A DNA stretch of 57,875 nt from Planctomycetia bacterium. GTDB taxonomy: Bacteria > Planctomycetota > UBA1135 > UBA2386. The stretch covers positions 1 through 57,875 of the forward strand of contig SXPB01000222.1 in assembly GCA_005776475.1 (NCBI GenBank), in the 5' to 3' direction. Position numbers and translations under genes: made by a program. Of this stretch, positions 25,825-34,430 are shown one piece after another. Within the stretch, counting starts at the first letter, position 1. Each line of letters starts with the position of its first letter. The notes under the pieces are model-generated. The model was not told the origin of the DNA. It worked only from the letters and a program-made list of their open reading frames with translations, and made no database searches.

Positions 25825-27333
25825 GTGAACGTCTACGACTTCCTCGCCGAAGCGGCCCAGCGTTGGCCCGGGCGGCGCGCACTGCGGCAGGGTCCGCGCG
25901 AACTCGACTACGCAACCGCGGCGCGTCTGGCCCGCCAGCTCGCAGCGACGCTGCGCGCGCGCGGGGTCCAGCCAGGCGACCGGGTCGGTTGTCTGATGGA
26001 CAACGACATCGATCACCTGCTCGCCTACTTCGGGGTTGCCGCGGCTGGCGCGATCCTGGTGTCGTTGAACACACGGCTGTCCGCCGCCGAGCAAGCGAAC
26101 ATCCTTCGCCATGCCGATGCGCACCTGCTGCTGCACGACGCAACCCACGCCGCGCGTGCCGTCGAACTGGCCTCGCCGCTCCGCGGCGGCGTTGCCGAAA
26201 CCGCCGCCGCCATGGCCGCGGGTCGCGACGACGACTCAACGCTGGCGCTCGCCGGCGCCGACGATCCCGCGCATCTCTACTACACGAGCGGCACGACCGG
26301 CGCGCCGAAGGGTGTCGTGCTCACCCACCGCAACGTCTGCACGCACGCGCGCGCGGCCATCCAGGAACTCGGCCTGTCGACGGACGACACCTGGGCTCAC
26401 ATCGCGCCGATGTTCCACCTCGCCGACGCGTGGGCGACATTCGCGATCACCGCAGTCGGCGGCACGCACGTGTTCCTGCCGCACTTCACCGCCGAACACG
26501 CCCTCGACCTGCTCGAACGCGACCGCGTGACCATCACCAACCTCGTGCCGACGATGTTGAACCTGATGGTGAAGACTCCCGGTGCCGGCGATCGCACGTA
26601 CGCGCTGCGGGCGATGCTGAGCGGTGGCGCGCCGATCGCGCCCGACGTCGTGCGGCGCATCCTCTCGACGTTCCGCTGCGACTACGTGCAGACCTACGGC
26701 ATGACGGAGACGAGCCCGTACCTGACGCTGAGCCTGCTGACGCCCGAGCTGAAGAAGTTGCCGCCCGAGCAACAGCTGCTGTGGAAGTGCAAGACCGGAC
26801 GACCCTTCCACGGTGTGTCGCTGCGCGTCGTCGATGACGCCGGCCAGCCGATCGCCGCCGACGGCACGACCGTGGGTGAGATCCGCGTGCGCGGGGCGAC
26901 GGTGACGCCGGGTTACTGGCAGAACCCCGAAGCGACGGCGGCGGCGTTCGACCGCGATGGGTACCTGTGCACGGGCGACCTCGCGACGATCGACGCGCAC
27001 GGCTACGTCGACATCGTCGATCGCAAAAAGGACGTCATCAAGACCGGCGGCGAAGCGGTCTATTCGGTCGAAGTGGAGAACGTGCTCTACGCCCATCCCG
27101 CCGTGCTCGAATGCGCGGTGTTCGGGTTGCCCGACGCGCATTGGGGCGAACGCGTCACCGCCGCGGTGGTGCTGCGCGAAGGCCGCGCCGCGACCGGTGC
27201 CGAACTGATCGCGTTCTGCAAGGAGCGCATCGCCCACTACAAGGCGCCGAAGGAAGTGCGCTTCCTCGACGCGTTGCCGCGCACGGGTTCGGGCAAGATC
27301 ACCAAGAAGGCGCTGCGCGACTCGCTGCGCTGA
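25825..27333 (+). CDS. AMP-forming acyl-CoA synthetase (fatty-acid/carboxylate CoA ligase)
   Basis: 502 residues from GTG at 25825. It is a complete class I adenylate-forming enzyme: P-loop YYTSGTTGAPKG (152-163), YGMTETSP, the TGD motif (YLCTGDLATID), hinge DRKKDVIK and the catalytic C-terminal lysine K491 in TGSGKITKKAL. It activates a carboxylic acid as acyl-adenylate, then forms the CoA thioester. The chain length it prefers is not readable; medium- or long-chain fatty acids are likely. No signal peptide. It stands alone, divergent from truC (172-bp gap). Confidence 0.85.
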   Translation: MNVYDFLAEAAQRWPGRRALRQGPRELDYATAARLARQLAATLRARGVQPGDRVGCLMDNDIDHLLAYFGVAAAGAILVSLNTRLSAAEQANILRHADAHLLLHDATHAARAVELASPLRGGVAETAAAMAAGRDDDSTLALAGADDPAHLYYTSGTTGAPKGVVLTHRNVCTHARAAIQELGLSTDDTWAHIAPMFHLADAWATFAITAVGGTHVFLPHFTAEHALDLLERDRVTITNLVPTMLNLMVKTPGAGDRTYALRAMLSGGAPIAPDVVRRILSTFRCDYVQTYGMTETSPYLTLSLLTPELKKLPPEQQLLWKCKTGRPFHGVSLRVVDDAGQPIAADGTTVGEIRVRGATVTPGYWQNPEATAAAFDRDGYLCTGDLATIDAHGYVDIVDRKKDVIKTGGEAVYSVEVENVLYAHPAVLECAVFGLPDAHWGERVTAAVVLREGRAATGAELIAFCKERIAHYKAPKEVRFLDALPRTGSGKITKKALRDSLR

Positions 27334-27351
27334 CGGATCTCGGACGGATCT

Positions 27352-28383
27352 CTACTTTCCCGCGTGTTGCTCGGCGACGTGGCGCCGCAGCACATCGCCA
27401 CCGAAGTCGCGTTCGAAGTCGCGCCAGACCGTGTGCACGTGGTTGGCGTCGTTCTGCGTGTTGTCGTACTCGATCGCCCACGACGCCCCGTGCAGACGCC
27501 AGTAGTGGCCTTGGCGGCGCTCGGCGCTGCCGGCCCAGGCGAACACCACGTCGGCGAAGCCTGGTTCGATGCGCGCGAGTTCCTGCGCCGCGAACTCGCC
27601 GCGCAAGCGGTGCGCGAACGTCTCGACGAGGCGCCAGGCGAGCGCGCGTTGTGCCGCGGTCATCGCCGCAACCGGCAAGCCCTGGCGCGCGCCGAGCGCC
27701 GACGCCTCCTTGCCCGGACCGAGAAACACGTCGGGCGGCGCCTTCGCCGCGATCACGGCGCGTTGGCGCTGCGTTGCGTCGAGCGCCTGCAGCAGTTCGC
27801 GACCCAGGTCCTCTTCGGCGGCGAGCACTCGCTCGCCGGCGCGCGGCCCGTCGGGCAGTTCGTGCGGGTTGGTGCCCAGAAAATGCGGCGTGGCGCCGAC
27901 CAGCAGACCTTCGGCGAACGTGAAGTGCAGCGACACGTGGTGTCCCTGCAACCGCACCGCGAACTCGCCCATCGGTTCGGGCGCGCCGAACACCAGCAGC
28001 GTGTAGCGCTCCGGATCACGATGGCTGGCGTCCCTGCCGCCGCGCCCCTCGATCGACCGCAGCACGTCTTCGAGCTGCACGATCGCCATCGTCTTGGTGA
28101 AACCCTGTGCACTCAGCAGCTCGCGCAGCAGCGCGTGGGCGCGCGCCGTGGCCGTGGCATCGAGTTCGCCGAACTCGACACCCGCGTAGCGGCCGGGCAC
28201 GAACGCCCAGGTGGTTCGCTCGGCATCGGCAAGGTCGCGCACCGCCTTCGCCCGCGACGCGGTCGGCAACCCCTCGAGGAACGCGCGCGCCGACGCGGCG
28301 ACTGCGGCGGCCGGCCCGGTCGGCGGCGTCGGCGGCAACGCACACGCAGCGAACAAGAAGCAGGCCACGAGCGAGCGGTACAT
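27352..28383 (-). CDS. DUF3500-family lipoprotein
   Basis: 343 residues from ATG at 28383, with a lipobox ending at C14 (MYRSLVACFLFAAC); three more codons upstream are possible. The body follows the DUF3500 family pattern: a conserved HHVSLHFTF, PHFLGTNPHELPDGPRAGERVL and a terminal WAIEYDNTQNDANHVHTVWRDFERDFGGDVL. The family is exported and of unknown function; the histidine-rich blocks suggest metal binding. The gene starts 38 bp downstream of the apparent selenoprotein on the same strand, so the two probably form an operon. Length fits the family (about 340-370). Confidence 0.78.
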   Translation of the reverse strand: MYRSLVACFLFAACALPPTPPTGPAAAVAASARAFLEGLPTASRAKAVRDLADAERTTWAFVPGRYAGVEFGELDATATARAHALLRELLSAQGFTKTMAIVQLEDVLRSIEGRGGRDASHRDPERYTLLVFGAPEPMGEFAVRLQGHHVSLHFTFAEGLLVGATPHFLGTNPHELPDGPRAGERVLAAEEDLGRELLQALDATQRQRAVIAAKAPPDVFLGPGKEASALGARQGLPVAAMTAAQRALAWRLVETFAHRLRGEFAAQELARIEPGFADVVFAWAGSAERRQGHYWRLHGASWAIEYDNTQNDANHVHTVWRDFERDFGGDVLRRHVAEQHAGK

Positions 28384-28420
28384 GGCGACCATGCGCGAAC
28401 ACTACGCGGGCGAAGCGGGG

Positions 28421-29563
28421 CTACCAGCTTGCCATCAAATGCGCGCGGGCTGCATCGGTCCATACGTCTGGGAACGCCACCTGCTTGCCGGTCAGCGCCT
28501 GCAGCGCCGCGTGCACGTTCCTCGCCAAGGCAGTGGCCATGCGCAGTTCGGCCGTCAGCGCGGCCTCGCCGCCCGTACCGGCTGGCACGGCTGGGAACGC
28601 CTTCGCCAACACCGCGACCACGTCCGACTTGGTCGCCGGCACTCGCTCGGCGATCGCGACGAGCGTCTGGATCGCCGTCATCGTGAGCCCGTTGCGGTAG
28701 GCGCCGCTGGTCGCGAACGGCTCGACCACCGGCACCGAAGCCGCGGTGCCGCAGCGCGCCAGCGCCTTCACCGCCCGGATCCGCAGCACGTTCGGGTTCT
28801 CACTGTCGGTCGGCTTCGCCGCCAGCCCATGCAACGCTTCGCAGGCGGCGGCATCGCCGTGCCTGGCGAGAACGTCGCAGACGAGCCCACGGATCTGGTC
28901 GTTCGGCTGCGCCAACAACCACCCGCTCGCCTCGACCAGCGACGCCGGGGCCAGCTTCGCCACCGTCTGCAGGGCACGGAACGCGACCACGCGATCCGCA
29001 TGCCGCAGGTGCTTTCGCGCCAGCTCCACGCCGGTGTCTTGCTCGAGCGAGATCGCCAACGCATCCCACTGCGCGAGTTGCTCGACCGACGGCACCGCGT
29101 CCCGCTGCACTACATTCGTCGATTGCACCGCCGCGCGGAACGTCGCCAGGCTGCGCCCCGTGTCGGCGACCTTGGTCAGCGTGAACGGATCGACCAGGAA
29201 GTGCTGCGGCCACGAACTGATGCCGAAGCGGATCGCGATGCGTTCGGCGGCGCGATCGGCCTCGCTGTGCGTGAAGTCCTGGAACAGGTACATCCAGACG
29301 ACGCCGTCGTACTCGGCGGCAAGTTCCTTGGTGGCGAGGAGACCCCTCTCCATGACGACGCAGTGTGGTCAATACGTCTTCGTCGAGTAGACGAAGATCG
29401 GCTGGTTCGCTGCCAACGCCGCCGCGCGCGCGGCGGCGAACTCCGTGTGCCACGGCGGCCCCGGCGGCGGCGTCTTGCTGGTGTGCGCGTCGCTGACCTG
29501 GGCCAGGGTCGGGATCGCCAGCGTGGCGACGGCGGCGGCGAACAGGAACGGGAGGGCTCGCAT
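28421..29563 (-). CDS. Exported thioredoxin-fold selenoprotein with UxxC site and helical repeats
   Basis: 380 residues from ATG at 29563 if the TGA at 29369-29371 is read as selenocysteine. A signal peptide (about 1-21, FLFAAAVATLAIPTLAQ) precedes a thioredoxin-like domain (about 38-140). The strand IFVYSTKTY runs into U65-P-H-C68, the position of CxxC, and continues VVMERGLLATKELAAEY...GISSWPQHFLVDP, with the fold's cis-proline at WPQ. A helical HEAT-like part follows (about 160-380). Reading frame and codon character are the same on both sides of the TGA, and a SECIS-like hairpin follows it. Selenocysteine in UxxC is known in bacterial redox selenoproteins. It likely reduces or forms disulfides in the periplasm. 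If not recoded, a broken gene would be the alternative. The DUF3500 gene lies 38 bp downstream. Confidence 0.72.
29338..29371 (-). promoter_or_regulatory. Candidate bacterial SECIS element with recoded UGA
   Basis: On the minus strand the UGA (29371-29369) is followed by 17 nt, then GGAGA-GGGG-UCUCC: a 5-bp perfect stem (29351-29347 with 29342-29338) and a GGGG tetraloop (29346-29343). The apical loop starts 22 nt after the UGA, within the usual distance for bacterial SECIS elements, which need a G (often GG) at the loop. It lies inside the coding region, as in formate dehydrogenase genes. No deeper lower stem is obvious. Confidence 0.6.
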
Positions 29564-29613
29564 CGCGCCAACGGTAGCGCACGACGCCGGGGCAGGTGCA
29601 TCCCCTGGCCCGC

Positions 29614-30879
29614 CTAGGGACGCCGCAGGACCACGATCCGGTTGCTGTTGGTGCCCGCCTTGTTGTTGTCGACGCCCCAACAGTTCGCGGTCTTCGTGAA
29701 CTGCTGCTCGTTCAGCATCACCAACTCCGGCAGAAACCCCGCCGCCACTGCCGCCGGCACCACGGCCTCTTCGAGCTTCACCGTGCCTCGCCGCACTTCG
29801 CCGACTTCGAAAGCGACGTGGCCGCCCGGCTGCACGACGCGGTGCAGTTCGCCGAACACCTCACGCATCGCCGCACTCCACGTCGCCACCGAACGCGCCA
29901 TCGTGATCGGCACCGACTTCGGGTCGATGCCGCAGAACCAGCATCGCAGCCAGTTGTCGTCGGAGTACTGCACGACGTCGAGGAACGGCGGCGAAGTGAC
30001 CACCAGCTGCACGCTGCCCGTCGGCAACATCGGCATCGCCGATGCGGGTCCCGTGGCGAGCACTGCGCGGGCGGCCAACGCATCGCTCGCCGCGCGCCAC
30101 ATCGGACTCACGTCGGCGAGCAGCGCCTTCGACTTCTTCTTCAGGATGTCGCGCACATCGCGCCGCGGCGGCGTCTGGTGGCGCTTCTCGTTGATCTTCC
30201 GCTGCGCCTTGGCGGAGGCGGCCTGGTTCGGCGGCAGCGTGTAGACCGAGAAGAACCCGGTGCTGTGGCCGGTCAGGCGATTGACGGCGACCATGCGGAT
30301 CCAGGCATCGACCGCATCGAGCCCGCCCGCAGCTTCCGCGGCGACGAACTTCGCTCGCAAGGCACACAGCTCGCGCAGCGTGTCGGGGTGGAAGAACACC
30401 AGCATGTCGTCGTCGAGCGGCCCGTCGTAGGCGAGTTCCAGCGCGTCGATGCGCGCGACCACGGCGGCCAGCGTCGGTGGCGTCAGACGCGGCCGCACCA
30501 GCATCGCCGCCAGCGGATTGATGTCGTTGCCGCACGGCACGCGACCGCGCAGCACGGCTTCGAGCGGCGTCGTGCCGCGCCCCATGAACGGATCGAGCAC
30601 GCGATCGCCCGGCCGACTCAGGCGTTCGATGAAGAACGCCGGCAACGACGGCTTGAAGCAGGCGCGGTACGAGATCTCGTGCAGGCTGTGGCCTTCGCGC
30701 TGCTTGCTGGTCCAGAACTCGTTGCTGAACGTCGGCACGCAATGCCCGCCGCTCACCAGGCGACCTTCCAACGTGCGGGCGCCGAACGTGGCGAAGGCGC
30801 GCAACTCCGCCGCAAGACCGGGAGACTCGTGGGCGGCGGCAGCGGCGGCGGTGGGTTCAGCGGCGGTGGGTTCGGACAC
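29614..30879 (-). CDS. Orphan DNA methyltransferase (N4-cytosine/N6-adenine type)
   Basis: 421 residues. The AdoMet motif I is DPFMGRGTT (96-104), followed by PCGNDINPLAAML; the catalytic motif IV is TSPPF (295-299), a form found in N4-cytosine and some N6-adenine enzymes. Between them lies about 190 residues, which could hold the target-recognition part (order I-TRD-IV). It should methylate an exocyclic amine of adenine or cytosine in a short DNA site. No restriction endonuclease gene is adjacent, so it looks like an orphan. An Ala/Glu-rich N-terminal tail (about 1-20) is disordered. Confidence 0.8.
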   Translation of the reverse strand: MSEPTAAEPTAAAAAAHESPGLAAELRAFATFGARTLEGRLVSGGHCVPTFSNEFWTSKQREGHSLHEISYRACFKPSLPAFFIERLSRPGDRVLDPFMGRGTTPLEAVLRGRVPCGNDINPLAAMLVRPRLTPPTLAAVVARIDALELAYDGPLDDDMLVFFHPDTLRELCALRAKFVAAEAAGGLDAVDAWIRMVAVNRLTGHSTGFFSVYTLPPNQAASAKAQRKINEKRHQTPPRRDVRDILKKKSKALLADVSPMWRAASDALAARAVLATGPASAMPMLPTGSVQLVVTSPPFLDVVQYSDDNWLRCWFCGIDPKSVPITMARSVATWSAAMREVFGELHRVVQPGGHVAFEVGEVRRGTVKLEEAVVPAAVAAGFLPELVMLNEQQFTKTANCWGVDNNKAGTNSNRIVVLRRP

Positions 30880-30996
30880 CGCAGGATGGGAACCCTTCGT
30901 GGCAACCTAAGCAACGCCTTGTCGACGCGACCTGCCGATGCCACCGGCAATGAGCCGGCGCATGCCATGCCGACGACGGGAGTGCCTGATGGGAGT

Positions 30997-31013
30997 GGCA
31001 CGATCGTCGTGCC
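30997..31013. terminator. Palindrome downstream of the EamA transporter gene
   Basis: GGCACGA-TCG-TCGTGCC, 7-bp perfect arms with a 3-nt loop, 80 bp past the stop of the minus-strand transporter gene, in the 213-bp gap before the methyltransferase start. It may be a weak terminator or an operator for the methyltransferase gene. Confidence 0.3.
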
Positions 31014-31092
31014 GACGTTGGCCGCCGCGCTGTGCGCCAAGGCCGTGCTCGACAATCGGCCGCAACTCGAGTGGATGTTGCGCGCCGGTGCT

Positions 31093-31959
31093 TCAGCGTT
31101 TCGCTGCCGCCCCGCCGCGAGCAACGAGCGTGGTGCCGACGAGAATGACGCAGGCGCCGACGCCCATCGGCCACGTGAACCCTTCGCCGAGGAACACGCC
31201 ACCCCACACGATGGCGAACACGGGAATCAGGTAGGTGACCGTCATCGCTCGCATCGGCCCGATGCGGGCGATCGAGCGGAAGTACAGCAGGTAGGCAGCA
31301 CCGGTGCAGACGACGCCCAGCGCCAATGCACACCCGAGACTGGTCAACGACGGCGCTTCCGCCGGCCACGTGAACACGCAGAACGGCGCCGTGACCACGC
31401 TCGCCGCGACCAGGCTGCCGGCGGACACGACCAACGGCGGCACGCCGCCGAACGCCTTCTTGCTGTAGTGGGCCGCGATGCCGTAGCTCAACGCTGCCGC
31501 GAGGCCGGCACCGATGGCGAGGCGGTCGTCGGGCAGTTCCAACTTGCCGGAGACGAGCACGACGACGCCGGCGAACCCGACCAGCAGACCCAGGACCTTC
31601 GCTTTCGCCAGTCGCTCGCGCAGACACGCGAATGCGAACACGGCACCGAACAGCGGCACCGTCGCGTTGATCACCGCCGCGAAACCCGCCGTCAGCTTGC
31701 CGGTCGCGAACGCGAACAGGATGAACGGCAGCGCCGTGTTGACGATGCCAAGCAGCGTGAAGGACAACGCCCGTCCGCGCAGCGCCCCGAGCTGACCGCG
31801 CCACGCGAGGATCGCCACCAGGAACACGGCCGCGATGACCATGCGCAACTCGATGAGGACGACCGCGCCGAGCTCCGGCACGGCGATGCGCATGAACAGG
31901 AACGACGCACCCCAGATCGCGCCGAGCAACACCAGTTCGAATCGATCACGCGACGTCAT
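31093..31959 (-). CDS. EamA/DMT-family membrane transporter
   Basis: 288 residues from ATG at 31959 (MTSRDRFELVLLGAIWG); four more codons upstream are possible. About ten transmembrane helices in two EamA repeats, with the family hallmark LGAIWGASFLFMRI at the start and GIVNTALPFILFAFA in the first repeat. Drug/metabolite transporters export small metabolites such as amino acids, or take up nucleotide-sugar-like substrates; the substrate cannot be inferred. Length is typical. Single gene on the minus strand. Confidence 0.82.
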   Translation of the reverse strand: MTSRDRFELVLLGAIWGASFLFMRIAVPELGAVVLIELRMVIAAVFLVAILAWRGQLGALRGRALSFTLLGIVNTALPFILFAFATGKLTAGFAAVINATVPLFGAVFAFACLRERLAKAKVLGLLVGFAGVVVLVSGKLELPDDRLAIGAGLAAALSYGIAAHYSKKAFGGVPPLVVSAGSLVAASVVTAPFCVFTWPAEAPSLTSLGCALALGVVCTGAAYLLYFRSIARIGPMRAMTVTYLIPVFAIVWGGVFLGEGFTWPMGVGACVILVGTTLVARGGAAAKR

Positions 31960-32047
31960 CTTGAGCGGCACACTTCACATCGCACCGCCGCCACCCGATC
32001 GTGGAATCCGGCGAATCGTCGGCAGGACGCAGACGCGGCAAAAGGCC

Positions 32048-33121
32048 TCAATGCCGCAGCGCCGCCGCGACCGCCGGTGCCAGCGCCGAGGCGACGGCCG
32101 CATGCCCCGCGGCAGTCAGATGGATGTCGTTGCGGAAGTAGCACTGCGGGTCGCGCAGGGCCTCCAACAACGAGACGAACGGCAAGGCAGCAGACCGACA
32201 ATGGTCGGCGAGCCAGACGTGCGACGCCGCCGGTCCGACGGCGGCCGCCTCGTGCGTGGGGATTGCGGCGACGAGCAGGCGCGCACCGGCTGACGTGAGC
32301 ACCTGCTGGAACTGCGTCAGCGACCACTGCATCGCCTGGTGCTGCTGCGCGAGCGGCACCGCGGCGCGTTCCGCATGCTCGAGGGCGGCGAGACGATCAC
32401 CGGCCGCGGGCAGGAACAGGTTCTTGTGCAGGGTCCGGTAGAGCGCGAGATGCTCGTAGCACCAGAACGCCCCGGGCGTCGGCATCAAGAACCGCCGGAA
32501 CGCCTCGACGTCAGGAGACGTGATCTCGACCACTTCGGCGCCGCGCACGACCAGATGCGGCCGCGGACCAAGGCCGCTGAAGTACGGCATCAGGTTGTCG
32601 ACGAAGTCGTTCTCGAACACGACGAGCACGACGAGATCGGGAGCAAGAGTGGCGAGCCGCGGCTGCAGCGCGCGCAGTTCCTGCAAGGTTGAGTAACCGC
32701 CGACGCCGAGGTTCCACGCTTCGATCTCGGGCAACGCGCGCTCGACCCGGCGCGTGAACAACTCGTCGGCTTCGACCTGCGAACCCTGCGTGAACGAATC
32801 GCCGACGAAGAGCACTCGCTTGCGAGCCGCGTTGCGTGGTTCGACGTGCAGCGTTGCGCGCAGACCACGGGCATCGGTGGCGAACGTGATCACGCGACCG
32901 TCTTCGTCCGCCAGGGTTCGCGACACCGAAGGCGTGTGAACCCACCCCAACTTCGTGTCGAGCTCGTACAGCGCCGGGAACATGAGCCCCGAACCGATGC
33001 GCAGGACCAGTTCGAGCAGCAACACCGCCATCAGGATCCCGACCACAATGCCCAGCAGGCGCCGGCGAAGCCGGCGACCTCGGGCGCGCGGAGCGGGTGC
33101 GGCAGCAGTTGGTGGAGACAT
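32048..33121 (-). CDS. Membrane-anchored SGNH/GDSL-type hydrolase
   Basis: 357 residues. A very basic N-terminus precedes a transmembrane anchor (about 22-42, LLGIVVGILMAVLLLELVL). The catalytic GDS motif is VLFVGDSFTQG with nucleophile S109; NLGVGGYSTLQE and VVFENDFVDN give the Gly and Asn oxyanion positions, and D332-x-H334 (NDIHLTAAGH) completes the triad. It is a hydrolase of ester or acetyl groups, likely at the outer side of the inner membrane, where related proteins modify polysaccharides. The substrate is not readable. Confidence 0.8.
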   Translation of the reverse strand: MSPPTAAAPAPRARGRRLRRRLLGIVVGILMAVLLLELVLRIGSGLMFPALYELDTKLGWVHTPSVSRTLADEDGRVITFATDARGLRATLHVEPRNAARKRVLFVGDSFTQGSQVEADELFTRRVERALPEIEAWNLGVGGYSTLQELRALQPRLATLAPDLVVLVVFENDFVDNLMPYFSGLGPRPHLVVRGAEVVEITSPDVEAFRRFLMPTPGAFWCYEHLALYRTLHKNLFLPAAGDRLAALEHAERAAVPLAQQHQAMQWSLTQFQQVLTSAGARLLVAAIPTHEAAAVGPAASHVWLADHCRSAALPFVSLLEALRDPQCYFRNDIHLTAAGHAAVASALAPAVAAALRH

Positions 33122-33204
33122 GGACTGGCTAAGGCATGGACGACGAAGCAGCGCCCGCGTGGGCAGACGATGCCAAGCCGCCAGGGTGATTCAACCGCCG
33201 GCGT

Positions 33205-33516
33205 TCACGAGCCGGATGGATTGTTCGGCTGTTCGATGATCTCGTAGATCCCATGCCGGTCGCTGCGCACGCGACCCTTGGCCTCCAACGCCTGCCACAC
33301 TTCGAGCGGATACTGCTCAGGGGGCTTCACGCCGAAGATGCCAGAACGGCCGCCCTTGCTCATCGCGTCGTGGCCCAGCCGCGACTCGTCATCGAGCCGC
33401 GCCAGCTTGAGGCGCTTCTTCAGCGCCTTCACCGCGCGTTGCAGCGTCTCCTTGGTGAAGGAGCCGTCGGGATTGCGTTCGATCAGGTTGGTCGGTTCGC
33501 GGTCACTCGGTTGCAT
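33205..33516 (-). CDS. Conserved small hypothetical protein
   Basis: 103 residues, soluble, strongly charged. The first half is a basic helix (LQRAVKALKKRLKLARLDDES), the second half has GIFGVKPPEQYPLEVWQALEAKGRV, which looks like a small winged-helix-like or helical module. No transmembrane helix, no signal peptide. Codon use fits the genome. It sits 7 bp upstream of the next minus-strand gene's end, likely in the same transcript as the DUF6498-like gene (its upstream neighbour). Function unknown. Confidence 0.6.
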   Translation of the reverse strand: MQPSDREPTNLIERNPDGSFTKETLQRAVKALKKRLKLARLDDESRLGHDAMSKGGRSGIFGVKPPEQYPLEVWQALEAKGRVRSDRHGIYEIIEQPNNPSGS

Positions 33517-33523
33517 CGCCGGA

Positions 33524-34210
33524 TCATCCGCGCAGCGCGCCCGGGAGCCAGCCCGAGCTGCGCCAAGGCCAGAAGTAGACCGCGTAGACGACCACGTAGA
33601 CCGCGAACGAATCGACGCCGATCACGAACATGCCGGCGAAGAAGAAGATCAGCAGGTGCATGCGGATCACGTTGCGGTACGGCCCCAGTGGATTGAATCC
33701 GAGCTGCGCCATCGTCCGGGCCTTCGCCTCGGCCCGCGATTTGACGCCGTCGGACTCGACCGGCACGACCGGCTCGACCGGCTGCTCCGGTGGCGCGCCG
33801 CGCGCGGGCAGCAAGACCTTGCGTTCGGCGATCGCCGCCGCGAACAACCAGGGCCAGTAGTTCGTCAGCACTGCCGCGTAGTCCGGCAGGAAGTCCATCT
33901 CGCCCGAACCCAGCGGGAAGAACAGGTTCAGGAAGCCCGAGTGCACGAAGTGGAAGATGCCGAAGTGGACCGCGAAGAAGCCCACGAGGAACACCTTCAG
34001 TCCCACCACGGCGACCCCGGAAACCCCGACGGGGCGCGCACCCAGGATGGCGACCAGCAACGACGCGAAACCGATGACGAGGCTCGACAGCCACAGCCCC
34101 CATACCAGGTCCTTGGTGCGCCAGCCCAGCGCGAGTGCGAGCCCCAATCCGATCACGAAGCCGGCAACGTCCAGTGCGACGTCGAGGGGTGAAGGGCGAC
34201 CGTTCGGCAT
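33524..34210 (-). CDS. Integral membrane protein, DUF6498-like
   Basis: 228 residues from ATG at 34210 (MPNGRPSPLDVALDVAG). About six transmembrane segments with characteristic aromatic motifs (FFAVHFGIFHFVHSGFLNLFF, YWPWLFAAAIAERKVLL, NPLGPYRNVIRMHLLIFFFAG). The layout matches the DUF6498 family of small membrane proteins of unknown function; I recognise the pattern but am not certain of the family number. A cytoplasmic Pro/Glu-rich loop separates the two halves. The frame is open further upstream, but those residues lack coding character. Confidence 0.65.
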   Translation of the reverse strand: MPNGRPSPLDVALDVAGFVIGLGLALALGWRTKDLVWGLWLSSLVIGFASLLVAILGARPVGVSGVAVVGLKVFLVGFFAVHFGIFHFVHSGFLNLFFPLGSGEMDFLPDYAAVLTNYWPWLFAAAIAERKVLLPARGAPPEQPVEPVVPVESDGVKSRAEAKARTMAQLGFNPLGPYRNVIRMHLLIFFFAGMFVIGVDSFAVYVVVYAVYFWPWRSSGWLPGALRG

Positions 34211-34430
34211 CGTGAATATCGTGCCGGTCAGCGATCCCCCGCGCGAGTTCCGGCCGCGCCAGCGACCGCCAACGCAGCCTGCAGTGCCGTTTGCCGGCAG
34301 GGCAATGTCGCGATCAGGGGCAGCCATGAATCCTGGAGGCGGAACACTGGCCTCCTGCGGAAAGCGGCGCATGGCGTTGCCCTGCCAATACCCGGGCGGG
34401 CGCGTGTAACACCTTCTTCGCCGACCGGCC

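Noticed and set aside
24907..26148. Upstream extension of the GT2/StrF-like gene over truC and beyond
   Set aside because: It is the shadow of the TruC-like and acyl-CoA ligase genes; the first beta strand of the transferase begins at GTG 24906.
27334..27356. Direct repeat ACGGATCTC separated by two bases
   Set aside because: A single 9-nt tandem pair between converging stops; it has no further copies or dyad and fits chance or small slippage.
29596..32298. A 900-residue open frame on the plus strand
   Set aside because: It runs antisense across the methyltransferase and transporter genes, is rich in Arg, His and Gln as expected for high-GC shadows, and has no domain pattern.
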